64,000 bases of DNA, from the NCBI GenBank assembly GCA_964459985.1, contig CAYWOS010000008.1:28785-92784 (forward strand). The letters run 5' to 3'. A program made the position numbers and the translations under genes. Below are positions 32,034 to 41,404 of the stretch, one piece after another. This stretch comes from CAYWOS01 sp964459985 (GTDB taxonomy: Bacteria; Bacillota; Clostridia; Christensenellales; Aristaeellaceae). The notes beneath the pieces were generated by a model. The model ran no database searches and had not been told where the DNA came from. It worked only from the letters and a program-made list of their open reading frames with translations. Every line of letters starts with the position of its first letter. Position 1 is the first letter of the stretch.

Positions 32034-34310
32034 TTATATGGTCAACGATTTCCCGTTGACGATCAGTGCGACGGGCGCGCCGGCCGTACGCTCGATATGC
32101 GCGCCGCCGCGATCGCATGTGATCCTCAATTCGCTGCCGCGCCAGCGGATTGCGGCGGAGACGCTGTTCCACGCCTTTGGCAGGTTCGGCGATACGCGCA
32201 AGTCGTCGCCGACAATGCGCAGGCCGAGAAAGCCATAGACCACGCATTGCCACAGGCCGCCCATGGCGGCGGCATGGATGCCGTCCGACGAAGAGCCCAT
32301 GTCCGGCCCGATATCGATATCGCACGCGGCCTGAAAAAATCGGTACGCCATATCCGTATCGCCCATATCGGCGGCCAGAACGCTGTGCGCCGCTTTGCTC
32401 AACGAGGAATCGTGCAGAGTACGGGCCTCATAGTACATAAAGTTTTTACGCTTGATATCGGGCGGAAAAAGATCGTCCATCAGGAGCAGCAATTCCACCG
32501 TATCCGCCTGTTTGGACACCTGCATGGCGGAGATTTGCTCCATATTATAGTCGTTGTAGATCGTCCCGAGCGCCGACGCATGCCGATACGGCGTCAGATC
32601 GATGCGCGCGAGATCGAAATACCCGTCAAATTGAGGGATAATGCCGTTTTCATCGGGCGTCGGCAGGTATAATCCGTCAAGCGCCGTTTGGAGAACGCGC
32701 GCGGCGCCGTCCGGATCATGCGGGCGCGACAGCCGCGCAGGCAGCTCGCCGCCGATCGCCTTGGCGGCTTGGATCGCGCGCAGGCCGAGCCGCATGTTGT
32801 TCGCCGCCATATAGTTCGTATAGGCGTTGTTGTTCACATGCTCCTTGTATTCATCCGGCCCGATGACGTCGTTGATCACATAGGCGCGCTTTTCCTTGTC
32901 CCATGTAACGCGGCTCGCCCAGAAAAGCGCCGTCTGCGCGAGCATTTCCCAGCCGCATTCTTCCATAAAGCGTTCGTCGCCCGTGGCCGTATAGTACTGC
33001 CATACGGCGAACGCGATATCGGCCGTGATATGCTGCTCGATCAGCCCGGTCAGTATCTTCATGCGCTTGCCCGTCACAACGTCCGCGCTGCCAAAGAGCG
33101 GCGTGGTTTCCCCGTCGCTCGTCCATGCCGCCTCCCAGGGGTACATCGCTCCCGAATAACCGTTTTCGCGCGCTTTGCGCAGCGCGCCGTCCAGACCGAG
33201 GTAGCGGTACTCAAGCAGGTTTCTCGCGATCTCCGGCTGCGAAAGGATAAAGTACGGCAGCATAAAGATTTCCGTATCCCAGAACGCGTGCCCCTTATAC
33301 CCCTCGCCGGACAGTCCTTTCGCGCCCAGACCGATGCGCGGATCGTCCTTGGGCGAGAGAATGTTCAGATGATAGACGGCGAACCGCAGTGCCAGCCGGT
33401 CCTTGCCGCACGCGCCGTCGATCCGGATGTCCTGCGCGCGCCAGAGCGCGCGCCATGCATCGGCGCTTTTTTCATACAGCGCGTCGTATCCGTCGCCGTC
33501 CGCGCTTTGCGCGAGCGCCAGCCCGCGCTCCGCCGCGTCGCCGGCGTCTTCGCGATCGCGGCTTGTCGTGACGACCGTGAGCTTTTCCAGTGTCAGCGAT
33601 TCGCCGGCGCGCAGCGACAGCGCAGCGCTCAAAGCGATCCCGCGGCGGTCAATGATCGGGAGAGGGGCCGCGCTCTTGTCCGCGGATATCGCGCTGTGCA
33701 GGCAGCAAAGCACGTTCGATTGCCCTGTGACGGCCGTATAGCGCAGGATGCGCCGGTCGAATACGCGGCTTTCGCCTTCGATGAAATGCTGCGTGCCGCC
33801 GTTGGTGATCCTGCCGTCGATGCCGGCCGTCCATTCGAGCCGCGCGTCCCGATTAAGCGGCGCAACGGTCAGCTTCTGCCCGATGATATGCCTGTCGGCG
33901 AGCGATACGAAGCGTCTGAACAAAAGCGAATACCGCGCGCCCTCGGGAGCGCGCCAGATCAATGACCGCGTCAATTCGCCCGTTTGCAGGTCAAGCACGC
34001 GCCGATACGCTTCGACGCTGCCCGTATTCATAGAAAACCGCGCGCCGTCCAGCTCGATATTAATGGGAAGCGCGTCCGCGAGGTTGGGCAGCTCCGTCGT
34101 TTCGCTTTCGGCGAAGCGGTCAAACGTGCCCGCCGCGAACAGCCCCGGTTTGCGCCCGACATACGCTTCCTCAAACGCCGCGCGCAGCCCGAGATATCCG
34201 TTGCCCTGACTCATGACCGATTCGTATTTGCCCTGAAAGCGCTCGTCAAACGCGGTGTCCGCGAGCAGCCAGTCCTCTTGATCGCCTTTTCCCAAATCGT
34301 ATTTGAGCAT
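32034..34310 (-). CDS. Glycoside hydrolase family 65 protein (alpha-glucoside phosphorylase type)
   Basis: A 758-aa GH65 enzyme, the family of maltose, trehalose, kojibiose and nigerose phosphorylases, which split an alpha-glucoside with phosphate to give beta-glucose-1-phosphate. The N-terminal super-sandwich domain starts with ESVMSQGNGYLGLRAAFEE; the (alpha/alpha)6 barrel has GHAFWDTEIFMLPYF and the general acid Glu487 in VIGPDEYKEHVNNNAYTN; the phosphate-binding region is around KQADTVELLLL and ARTLHDSSLS. AAAGGAG precedes the ATG. It is cotranscribed behind the LacI-type regulator (35-bp gap). No beta-phosphoglucomutase gene is seen nearby. Exact disaccharide cannot be assigned. Confidence 0.88.
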   Translation of the reverse strand: MLKYDLGKGDQEDWLLADTAFDERFQGKYESVMSQGNGYLGLRAAFEEAYVGRKPGLFAAGTFDRFAESETTELPNLADALPINIELDGARFSMNTGSVEAYRRVLDLQTGELTRSLIWRAPEGARYSLLFRRFVSLADRHIIGQKLTVAPLNRDARLEWTAGIDGRITNGGTQHFIEGESRVFDRRILRYTAVTGQSNVLCCLHSAISADKSAAPLPIIDRRGIALSAALSLRAGESLTLEKLTVVTTSRDREDAGDAAERGLALAQSADGDGYDALYEKSADAWRALWRAQDIRIDGACGKDRLALRFAVYHLNILSPKDDPRIGLGAKGLSGEGYKGHAFWDTEIFMLPYFILSQPEIARNLLEYRYLGLDGALRKARENGYSGAMYPWEAAWTSDGETTPLFGSADVVTGKRMKILTGLIEQHITADIAFAVWQYYTATGDERFMEECGWEMLAQTALFWASRVTWDKEKRAYVINDVIGPDEYKEHVNNNAYTNYMAANNMRLGLRAIQAAKAIGGELPARLSRPHDPDGAARVLQTALDGLYLPTPDENGIIPQFDGYFDLARIDLTPYRHASALGTIYNDYNMEQISAMQVSKQADTVELLLLMDDLFPPDIKRKNFMYYEARTLHDSSLSKAAHSVLAADMGDTDMAYRFFQAACDIDIGPDMGSSSDGIHAAAMGGLWQCVVYGFLGLRIVGDDLRVSPNLPKAWNSVSAAIRWRGSELRITCDRGGAHIERTAGAPVALIVNGKSLTI

Positions 34311-34345
34311 CGTCGCGCTCCTTTCCCGCCTCCCAAAGCCCTTCC

Positions 34346-35353
34346 CTACTGCCGCGAGGATTGGCGTACCTTCACGGCGCAGGGAATAACGATGGTTCTC
34401 TCGCCGCCCTTTTGCTGAATGATATCAATCAACAGGCGAACGGCCGCATGGCCTTTTTTGAAGAAATCCTGTTCGATGGTGGAAAGGGTCGGCGATGTGT
34501 AGTTGCCCAGATACATGCCGTCAAAGCCGAACACCCGCACGTCCTTGGGAATGCGGATTTTACGCTCCTTGAGCAGTTCGATGCAGCCCAGCGCCATCTG
34601 ATCGCTCATGCAGAACACCGCGTCGATATCGGGATGGCGATCGAGCAGTCCCGCCATCGCGTTCTTGGCGAGCCGCTCGTCGAAATTGGCGTACGCGACC
34701 AGATCGGTATCCATTTGTATGCCGTACGTCTGCAAAGCGATGTTGTACCCGTTCAGGCGCTCGAGCGTAACATACGATCTTTCGAACCCGGCGATGCAGG
34801 CGACGCGCCTGCTTCCCTCCGCCAGCATCTGAAGCACCGCCTGCTCCGCGTAGAAGGAATTGTTCACGACGACGCATCCGTTGCTGTCGGACTCCGAGAT
34901 TATATCCACGGAGACGCAGGGGAACGCGGAATTGCGAAGGGCCAGATACTGGCTGTCGTCATAATTGAACCCGAAAACGACGGCGCCGGATACGCAGCGG
35001 GATTTGCACAGATCGACAAAGTCCACGGCGTTGCTTCTCGTTTTCAGATAGATGAGCGGTTCGTACCCCAGTTCGCTGGCCGAGGTGCTGATGCCCTGAA
35101 GCAGCCTGATGATGTTGCTGGATACCGCCTCGTTCAGATCGCCTTCCAGCCCTTCGATGATGACCATGAATTGCTTGAATTCCTGACGCACCAGATTCGC
35201 GGCGTACACATTTTTGACGTATCCGAGCTTCTGCGCGGCCTCCCGCACGATCTGCTTGGTTTTCTCGCTGACATCCGAATGGTCGTTCAGGGCGCGGGAT
35301 ACCTGCGTGACCGACAACCCGCATACCTTCGCGATCTCTTTGATCGTTACCAT
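34346..35353 (-). CDS. LacI family transcriptional regulator
   Basis: A 335-aa repressor. The N-terminal helix-turn-helix and hinge are clear: VTIKEIAKVCGLSVTQVSRALN, then AAQKLGYVKN. The ligand-binding part is a periplasmic-binding-protein fold with AVVFGFNYDD, VDAVFCMSDQMALG-like and VFGFDGMYLGNYTSPTLSTIEQ segments. The ATG at 35353 has GGAGGG 7 nt upstream. It is divergent from the transporter operon; identical 14-bp operator sequences in both promoters (35464-35477 and 35616-35629) suggest it represses itself, the phosphorylase and the transporter until a sugar binds. Confidence 0.9.
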   Translation of the reverse strand: MVTIKEIAKVCGLSVTQVSRALNDHSDVSEKTKQIVREAAQKLGYVKNVYAANLVRQEFKQFMVIIEGLEGDLNEAVSSNIIRLLQGISTSASELGYEPLIYLKTRSNAVDFVDLCKSRCVSGAVVFGFNYDDSQYLALRNSAFPCVSVDIISESDSNGCVVVNNSFYAEQAVLQMLAEGSRRVACIAGFERSYVTLERLNGYNIALQTYGIQMDTDLVAYANFDERLAKNAMAGLLDRHPDIDAVFCMSDQMALGCIELLKERKIRIPKDVRVFGFDGMYLGNYTSPTLSTIEQDFFKKGHAAVRLLIDIIQQKGGERTIVIPCAVKVRQSSRQ

Positions 35354-35438
35354 GCCCAACCCTCCGCTTGCGTCGTAACGCCGCGATCCGCGGGGCGAAA
35401 AACATCGCCCGATCGCCGATCCCGGTCATTTCCGGAAC

Positions 35439-35477
35439 AGTATAGCATATTATTTGATGGAATGCAAACGTTTCGGA
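35439..35477 (-). promoter_or_regulatory. Promoter of lacI-type gene with overlapping operator
   Basis: Minus strand TTGCAT (35467-35462), 17-bp spacer, TATACT (35444-35439). The operator-like sequence GCAAACGTTTCGGA (35464-35477, plus-strand reading) overlaps the -35, so binding would block RNA polymerase. Confidence 0.68.
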
Positions 35478-35569
35478 CTATTTTTTCAGTATTTCTTTTA
35501 TTTATACCCGATTTTTTTTGATCAATGGCTGTAATCATAGAATTCTAAATAAATATTTGTCTAAATATA

Positions 35570-35598
35570 TTGACATGTCCACCATATCTGTGTATAAT
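35570..35598 (+). promoter_or_regulatory. Promoter of the sugar transporter operon
   Basis: A perfect TTGACA (35570-35575), 17-bp spacer, perfect TATAAT (35593-35598), 58 bp upstream of the binding-protein start. Such a strong promoter fits a repressor-controlled operon. Confidence 0.88.
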
Positions 35599-35609
35599 TC
35601 AGTCAACAC

Positions 35610-35632
35610 ATATCCGCAAACGTTTCGGATAT
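35610..35632. promoter_or_regulatory. LacI-type operator of the transporter operon
   Basis: A 23-bp inverted repeat with arms ATATCCG/CGGATAT around a CAAACGTTT core, placed just after the expected transcription start. It shares GCAAACGTTTCGGA exactly with the copy at 35464-35477. Confidence 0.72.
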
Positions 35633-35655
35633 GAAAAATCGAGGAGGGCTATCGT

Positions 35656-36867
35656 ATGAAGAAACTCATCTCTCTCTTGCTTGCCGCCATACTGCTGACA
35701 TGCTGCGCCGGACTGGCCGGCGCCGAGGACAAGGTCAAGATCGTCTATTCTTCGTGGGGCAGCGCCGAGGAAAAAGCCACGGAAGAAGCGATCGTCGCCG
35801 CCTTCATGGCCGCCAACCCGAACATCGAGGTCGAGTACATCCATGTGGACGGAAACTACGAGCAGAAACTGCAGATCATGATCGCGGGCGAATCCGCTCC
35901 CGACGTCATGTCCATCGGCGCGGCGCATATCCCCTCCTTCGCCGTCGCGTTTTCCCCCGTCAGCCTTGAGAATGTGGACGCGTCCAAGTACATCGCGGCC
36001 AACCTCTACGAGAGCCTCCAATATGAAGGCAAGCAGTACGCCTTCCCCAAGCGCGTGAACACCAAGGTATTCGCCTATAACAAGGAGCTGCTCGCGCAGG
36101 CGGGCGTCGCCTTCCCCGGCAACGAATACGGCATCGATCAGTTCATCAAGGACGCGCAGGCTGTCGCGGCGCTCGGCGAAGGCATCTTCGGCAGCGATCC
36201 GCTGTGGTTCGGCCAGTGGGTATACCAGTTCGGCGGCCGCGTGCTGGAAGCGGACGGCACGCCCGCGATCAACAGCGACGCGGCGAAGAAAGCCGCGCAG
36301 TTCATCATCGACGCCGTCAAGACCTACGGCTTCGCGCCCGGCCATGACGATACCGCGGGCATCGACATCATGCACTGGTTCATCACCGGCAAAGTCGGCT
36401 TCAAGACGGACTTCGGCCCGTACAACCTGCCGATCATGGCGCAGATCGACAGCTTCGACTGGGATGTCTGCGCGGCTGCCGGCAACGGCGGCGAGATGGA
36501 GATCGTCGGCGTCGGCGTCAGCGCCAAGACCGAGCATCCGGCGGAAGCGCTGGCTTTCGCGGCGTATGTGTCCAACAGCGACGAGGCGCAGGCCATCATC
36601 GGCGGCACCTCCGCGCTGCCCGTGACGACGGCCGGCAAAGCCGTGTTCCTCGAACAGTATCCCGACAAGAACCTCAACGCTTTCTTCGACGCCATGGCGG
36701 AGCAGGAGATTCCGCCGCTCATCAGGGGCAACAACCAAATCGGCGGCATCTGGTTTGATCACCTGTACGGGCGCACTGAGATCGGCGCTTCCGGCGGCAC
36801 GGAGGACGTGGCGGTCGTGCTGGACGACGCGGCGGCCGAAATCGCCGAAATGCTCGCGGAACAGTAA
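35656..36867 (+). CDS. Sugar ABC transporter substrate-binding protein
   Basis: A 403-aa family 1 solute-binding protein with a signal peptide (MKKLISLLLAAILLTCCAGLAGAED; Cys residues give a possible but atypical lipobox). Features include VKIVYSSWGSAEEKATEEA, a PNIEVEYIHVDGNYEQKLQIM stretch, APDVMSIG and the C-terminal EALAFAAYVSNSDEAQAI. GAGGAGGG precedes the ATG. It heads an operon with two permeases and a glycosidase under an operator-controlled promoter. Ligand is probably an oligosaccharide related to the GH65 substrate (inference). Confidence 0.88.
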   Translation: MKKLISLLLAAILLTCCAGLAGAEDKVKIVYSSWGSAEEKATEEAIVAAFMAANPNIEVEYIHVDGNYEQKLQIMIAGESAPDVMSIGAAHIPSFAVAFSPVSLENVDASKYIAANLYESLQYEGKQYAFPKRVNTKVFAYNKELLAQAGVAFPGNEYGIDQFIKDAQAVAALGEGIFGSDPLWFGQWVYQFGGRVLEADGTPAINSDAAKKAAQFIIDAVKTYGFAPGHDDTAGIDIMHWFITGKVGFKTDFGPYNLPIMAQIDSFDWDVCAAAGNGGEMEIVGVGVSAKTEHPAEALAFAAYVSNSDEAQAIIGGTSALPVTTAGKAVFLEQYPDKNLNAFFDAMAEQEIPPLIRGNNQIGGIWFDHLYGRTEIGASGGTEDVAVVLDDAAAEIAEMLAEQ

Positions 36868-36880
36868 CCTGCTGCTTGAT

Positions 36881-36907
36881 GTGGGACGGGTGACGAGCCC
36901 GTCCCAC
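36881..36907 (+). other. Intra-operon hairpin between binding protein and permease
   Basis: GTGGGACGGG (36881-36890) pairs perfectly with CCCGTCCCAC (36898-36907). No T-run follows, so it is more likely an mRNA-stabilising or attenuating hairpin that keeps binding-protein expression above that of the permeases, as seen in other binding-protein operons. Confidence 0.65.
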
Positions 36908-36938
36908 ACGTTTCACACAGGCGGAAGGAGCAATCGGT

Positions 36939-38006
36939 ATGTTCAAAAGTCTGCGCGAGATGCTCGCGTCGTTTCTGCCCGAACCCTTCGCGCGGCTGAT
37001 GTCGCCGATCCTTGTGCTGCTGTTCATCGTATTGGGGCTTGTCTTTCTGGCGCTCGGCCTGCGCAAAGCCAGAAAAATCAAGCCGGATACGATGGCGTTT
37101 TACATGTTCATCTCGCCGTGGATACTGGGGTTCTGCATATTCACGATCTACCCGCTGGCGTACTCCATATTCATTTCCTTCCAAAAATGGGATATGATCA
37201 GCCCGATGGAGTTTATCGGCTGGGATAACTACATGCGGGCGTTCTCCGGCAAGGATCGGTTCTTCTGGCAATCGATCAAGGTCACCCTGTACTACTGCGC
37301 GCTCAGCGTTCCGCTTCAGCTCATCGTCGGTTTCCTGATCGCGCTTCTGATGAACCAGAAAGTGCACGGCATGCGCTTCTTCCGCACGATCTTCTACATG
37401 CCCGCGCTGGTGGGCGGCGTCGCCGTCAGCATGCTGTGGGCGTGCATTTTCGGGTATGACTACGGTTTGTTCAACAACATCCTCCGTTCCTTGAGTCTGC
37501 CGCCGCAGCACTGGCTATCGGACGGGCGGCTGGTCATTCCTTCGCTGGTGATCATGAATTTGTGGAGCGTCGGCGGCGGCATGGTCGTGTACCTCGCGGG
37601 GCTGCAGGATATTCCGACCTATTTATACGAAGCGGCCGAAATCGACGGCGCGAGCACATTCACGCAATTCAAGCACATTACGATCCCGATGATGTCGCCG
37701 ATTATCTTTTTCAACCTGATCAACGGCATTATCGGCTCGTTCCAGACATTCACGCAGTCCTTTATCATGACCAACGGCGGGCCCAACGGCGCGAGCATGT
37801 TTTATGTCCTGAACCTGTATCAGCAGGCTTTCTCGCGCTTTCGCATGGGGTACGCCAGCGCGCTGGCGTGGATTCTTTTCATCATTATTCTCTTCTTCAC
37901 GGTGTTGATCTTCAAATCCTCCAGCCTGTGGGTTTTCTATGAATCGGAAATGAAGAGCAAGCGCGTCAATGCGCCCCGGCAGGTCAAAGGAGGGCTTGTC
38001 CGATGA
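36939..38006 (+). CDS. Sugar ABC transporter permease, MalF type
   Basis: A 355-aa permease. One additional N-terminal span (LMSPILVLLFIVLGLVFLALGL) precedes the usual set starting with MAFYMFISPWILGFCIFTIYPLAYSIFISF. The ATPase-docking loop is IPTYLYEAAEIDGASTFTQFKHI. GGAAGGAG lies upstream of the ATG. The last 4 bp overlap the next permease gene. Confidence 0.88.
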   Translation: MFKSLREMLASFLPEPFARLMSPILVLLFIVLGLVFLALGLRKARKIKPDTMAFYMFISPWILGFCIFTIYPLAYSIFISFQKWDMISPMEFIGWDNYMRAFSGKDRFFWQSIKVTLYYCALSVPLQLIVGFLIALLMNQKVHGMRFFRTIFYMPALVGGVAVSMLWACIFGYDYGLFNNILRSLSLPPQHWLSDGRLVIPSLVIMNLWSVGGGMVVYLAGLQDIPTYLYEAAEIDGASTFTQFKHITIPMMSPIIFFNLINGIIGSFQTFTQSFIMTNGGPNGASMFYVLNLYQQAFSRFRMGYASALAWILFIIILFFTVLIFKSSSLWVFYESEMKSKRVNAPRQVKGGLVR

Positions 38007-38863
38007 AGAAAATACAACGTCCTCTGGGCAGCAACACGCTGTCGCACAGGCTCGGCCGCGCGGTCGTCTGGATGCTGCTCGTGTCGGGCTGCGTGATCTT
38101 CCTCATTCCGTTTCTGTGGATGATCGCCACATCGCTCAAGACGGTCGAAGAATACTACGAGCCGGGCATCAATCTGATCGTAAAGAATCCGCAGCCCGGC
38201 AATTACGTCACCGCCCTGACCACCTTCCCGTTCGGCGTCTACCTGAAGAACACGGTGCTTACGACGGTTTTCCCGTTGATTTTCACCTGTCTTTCCTGCG
38301 CGATGGTGGGGTTCGGCTTCGCCCGATGCGAAGCGCCGGGAAAGAACGTCATCTTCATGATCGTTCTGTCGACGATGATGCTGCCGGGTCACGTGATGAT
38401 GGTGCCGAATTTCATCATCTACAAAACGTTCGGCTGGGTGAATACGCTGTATCCGTTGATCGTCGGGAGCATATTCGGCGGCGGCGCATTCAATATTTTC
38501 CTGATGCGGCAGTTCTATATGCGCCTGCCGAAAAATCTGGACGACGCCGCGAAGATCGACGGATGCGGGCCTTTCCGCATGTGGTTTGATATTTTCCTGC
38601 CGCTCACAAAGCCGGTGGTCACGACGATCGCGATCTTCACGTTCATGGGCAAATGGAACGATTTCATGGACCCGCTCATCTATATCAATTCCGATCATCT
38701 GAAAACGCTGGCGCTCGGCCTGCGCTCCTTCACAACGGAGTATACGACGCAGACCAACCTGCTGATGGCGGCCAGCATCGTCGTCATCTTCCCCTGCATT
38801 CTGACCTTCTTCCTTCTGCAGCGATACTTTATTCAGGGCATCACATTCATCGGAGAAAAATAA
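38003..38863 (+). CDS. Sugar ABC transporter permease, MalG type
   Basis: A 286-aa permease with six spans; SGCVIFLIPFLWMIATSLKTVEEYYEPG is the standard MalG-like beginning and FMRLPKNLDDAAKIDG-type docking loop follows (MRLPKNLDDAAKIDGCGPF). It ends with the common QRYFIQGITFIGEK. It overlaps the preceding permease (ATGA). No ATPase gene is present in this operon. Confidence 0.88.
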   Translation: MKKIQRPLGSNTLSHRLGRAVVWMLLVSGCVIFLIPFLWMIATSLKTVEEYYEPGINLIVKNPQPGNYVTALTTFPFGVYLKNTVLTTVFPLIFTCLSCAMVGFGFARCEAPGKNVIFMIVLSTMMLPGHVMMVPNFIIYKTFGWVNTLYPLIVGSIFGGGAFNIFLMRQFYMRLPKNLDDAAKIDGCGPFRMWFDIFLPLTKPVVTTIAIFTFMGKWNDFMDPLIYINSDHLKTLALGLRSFTTEYTTQTNLLMAASIVVIFPCILTFFLLQRYFIQGITFIGEK

Positions 38864-38875
38864 GGAGAGTCAATC

Positions 38876-40984
38876 ATGCAAGATCACCGCAAGGGCGCCC
38901 CTGAATCCCTGATGCACGCGGCGTGCTGCGCCAGCCGTTACGGCAGGATCATCGGCCGACAGGACGGTCGCTTTCCGCCTATGGGCGATCACGTCAAGGA
39001 TGAAATGGGCGGCGTATGGCTGCATCCCATCAAGATTCTGGATGGGTTCTACCTGCAAATCAACGGCAGAACCGTGGATTTCACCGAATACGAAATCGCG
39101 CCGTGGGGACAGGTTTTTCGCGCTGACGCGGAGGGACTGCGCGTCTGCCGCGAGGATATTCTGACGCATACGCACCGGGGCGCCGTGATCACCTACCGCG
39201 TTGCCAACCGCGCCGGGACGCACGTTTCGCTCGATGCGGCTTTCGTCGCGCGGTTCCATCTGGCGCCCGTGTGGTTTGCCGAAGCGCAAGGCATTGGCGA
39301 CGCGCCGGACATCGCCGAGGTGACGGAGGATCAAACGCTGGTCGCGCGGGACAGCGCGCAGCCGTGGTTTGCCGCCGTGCGCGGACAGGACGGCTTCACC
39401 GCCGGAATCTGTCCGGATACGCCCTCTCCCGACGGTCATCAGGCCGACGGCGTGACCGCTACGCTTGAGCGCCGGATCACCCTCGCGCCCAACGAAACCG
39501 TTCGACTGCGCTTTTTCATCGCGGGCTCGCATCATTCGCGCGAGGAGGCGCTGATGACGCTGTCGATGATCCGCGGCCACGCGGATCGCCTCATCGAAGA
39601 ACGCAAAGAACACGCGCGGCTGGTGGAGCATACGGCAAGGATCACGACCGACCGCGAGGATCTGAACGTCGCGCTCTCCTGGGTCAAGCAAAACACGGAC
39701 TGGCTCGTTCAAACGGTCGACGAGATCGGCACGGGGCTGACAGCCGGGCTGCCGGAGTACGCGTGGTGGTTCGGCTGCGACAATGCCTACGCGCTGCAGG
39801 GCTGCCTGTGCGCCGGAATGTCCGGGCTTTGCAAGGAAACGCTGCTGCTGCTGGAGCGCATTTCGCGCCGGCACAACGGCAACGGGCGTATCGTGCATGA
39901 GATCAACACGCTGGGCGACGTATCCAACCCGGGCAACACACAGGAAACGGCGCTGTTCATCACGGCCGTTCGAAAGGTATGGGACTGGACGGGCGACACG
40001 GCGTTTTTGCGTCAGGTGTACGACGCCTGCTGCATGGGCATCGAGTGGCTTTTGTCGCAGGCGCGTCCCGACTGCCCGATCCCGCTGGGGTATGGGATCA
40101 TGGAAATCGCCGGGCTCAACGTTTGCCTGATCGACGTGGCGGCGTACACCTGCCGGGCGCTTCTGGATATGTACGATCTTTCAGTCGCCGTCGGCGAGGA
40201 AAACAAAAGCTATCTGGAGCGCGGCGAGCAGCTGAAGAAATACATCGACGAGCGCTGCTGGATTGAAGAAGACGGGCAGTACTGCGACTGCGTCGCCACG
40301 CCCGGGGAAGTGCTCGGCTGTCTTGACAACCTGCGCCAGCGCGCGGATGAACACTCGCACTGCAAGGAAGCGTACTACGCCTATCTGAAAAAGATCGAAG
40401 AAAACCTGCAAAACGCGGACGATCGGAAGCGCCCGTTTCTGCTCGCGAAGAATTGGGTCATTCTCGCGCCGATCGAGGCGGACGTCGCCGATCCCGCCAA
40501 GGCGAAGCGCGCGCTTGCGTCCTCGTGGAACGATGATTTCATCGGATCGTGGGGCGCCTATCTGTCCGCGAGCATGAAGGATCACATCATGACGATCTCC
40601 ACCGGCGTTCGCGCGGTCAGCGAAACCCGCGTCGGCCGCATGGACGAGGCCTTCAAGCTGCTCGACATGCTGACGCGCACCTTTGAACGGTATATGCCCG
40701 GCAGCATCAGCGAAATGTCGCCGGACTACGGATGCTTTACGCAAGCGTGGACGATATACGCAGCGTTTGTTCCCGTCGTCCGGGGCTTCGCGGGCATCAG
40801 CGCGGACGCTTCCGACAAAACGGTCCGGGTTTGCCCGAACCTGCCCCAGCAGCTCAATCATGTATCCATCGAAAACCTGCCCGTCGGCGACGGCAGCATA
40901 TCCGTCGATATCCTCCGGGTAAAGGACGGGTATAAAACATCCGTGATTTCCTCGCTGAATGAATGGCGACTGATCACCCCGTAA
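38876..40984 (+). CDS. Six-hairpin glycosidase-like protein (glycogen-debranching/GH15-like fold)
   Basis: A 702-aa cytosolic protein without signal peptide. An N-terminal beta-sandwich region (about 1-245) is followed by an (alpha/alpha)6-type barrel with repeated helix pairs: TDREDLNVALSWVKQNTDWLV, PEYAWWFGCDNAYALQG, NGRIVHEINTLGDVSNPGNTQET, and near the end ISEMSPDYGCFTQAWTIYAAFVPVVRGFAG. This order resembles glycogen-debranching-type and related glycosidases. The specific family and catalytic residues cannot be fixed by eye. AAGGAGAG precedes the ATG, 12 bp behind the permease. As part of the transporter operon it probably hydrolyses the imported sugar. Confidence 0.68.
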   Translation: MQDHRKGAPESLMHAACCASRYGRIIGRQDGRFPPMGDHVKDEMGGVWLHPIKILDGFYLQINGRTVDFTEYEIAPWGQVFRADAEGLRVCREDILTHTHRGAVITYRVANRAGTHVSLDAAFVARFHLAPVWFAEAQGIGDAPDIAEVTEDQTLVARDSAQPWFAAVRGQDGFTAGICPDTPSPDGHQADGVTATLERRITLAPNETVRLRFFIAGSHHSREEALMTLSMIRGHADRLIEERKEHARLVEHTARITTDREDLNVALSWVKQNTDWLVQTVDEIGTGLTAGLPEYAWWFGCDNAYALQGCLCAGMSGLCKETLLLLERISRRHNGNGRIVHEINTLGDVSNPGNTQETALFITAVRKVWDWTGDTAFLRQVYDACCMGIEWLLSQARPDCPIPLGYGIMEIAGLNVCLIDVAAYTCRALLDMYDLSVAVGEENKSYLERGEQLKKYIDERCWIEEDGQYCDCVATPGEVLGCLDNLRQRADEHSHCKEAYYAYLKKIEENLQNADDRKRPFLLAKNWVILAPIEADVADPAKAKRALASSWNDDFIGSWGAYLSASMKDHIMTISTGVRAVSETRVGRMDEAFKLLDMLTRTFERYMPGSISEMSPDYGCFTQAWTIYAAFVPVVRGFAGISADASDKTVRVCPNLPQQLNHVSIENLPVGDGSISVDILRVKDGYKTSVISSLNEWRLITP

Positions 40985-41017
40985 TGCGAGGCCGCGCCAT
41001 TGCCGCAAAACAATCAG

Positions 41018-41046
41018 AGAACGTCCGACAAACCGGGCGTTCTTTT
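41018..41046 (+). terminator. Terminator of the sugar transporter operon
   Basis: AGAACGTCC (41018-41026) pairs with GGGCGTTCT (41035-41043, one G-T wobble), followed by TTT, 34 bp beyond the glycosidase stop. Confidence 0.75.
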
Positions 41047-41404
41047 GCGTGATCACGGGGCGCGGGGATCGACGCGCCGATCGATATGACCCGCGCGCTT
41101 TCCGCATAAAAAGAGGGATCGACGGGCGCGGCGGCGAATGAATACGGCGTCGGCGCGCGCCGTCGCGATCAACGGCGGCGTTCAGAAAGAGGTATGCCGG
41201 CGATTTCGCCGCGTTCCGCCGCCGATCAAATCAAGGCAGTCAGGGATTTGCCGATCCAGTACGAAATAAGCGTCTCCGCCGGAGCCGCTTGATCACTCGA
41301 TTCCGAGCCGCAAACAAACGCTCGACTTGTGTTTCGTCGGCAGGGTATCCGCGATGGCGCGGACCGGGACGATTCGCAAGGCCGGGCGTCAAGGAGATAA
41401 CCGT
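41047..41404. other. Intergenic region, no gene seen
   Basis: About 360 bp of GC-rich sequence between the operon terminator and the Nudix fusion gene. No start codon with ribosome binding site and no convincing promoter were found; an in-frame extension upstream of 41405 lacks a ribosome binding site. Confidence 0.5.

Noticed and set aside
31783..32238. Plus-strand open frame in the gap between spo0A and the phosphorylase
   Set aside because: No ribosome binding site, runs antisense into the phosphorylase gene, composition not protein-like.
41327..41404. Upstream extension of the Nudix fusion gene
   Set aside because: No ribosome binding site; ATG 41405 has AAGGAG upstream and begins the Nudix fold directly.
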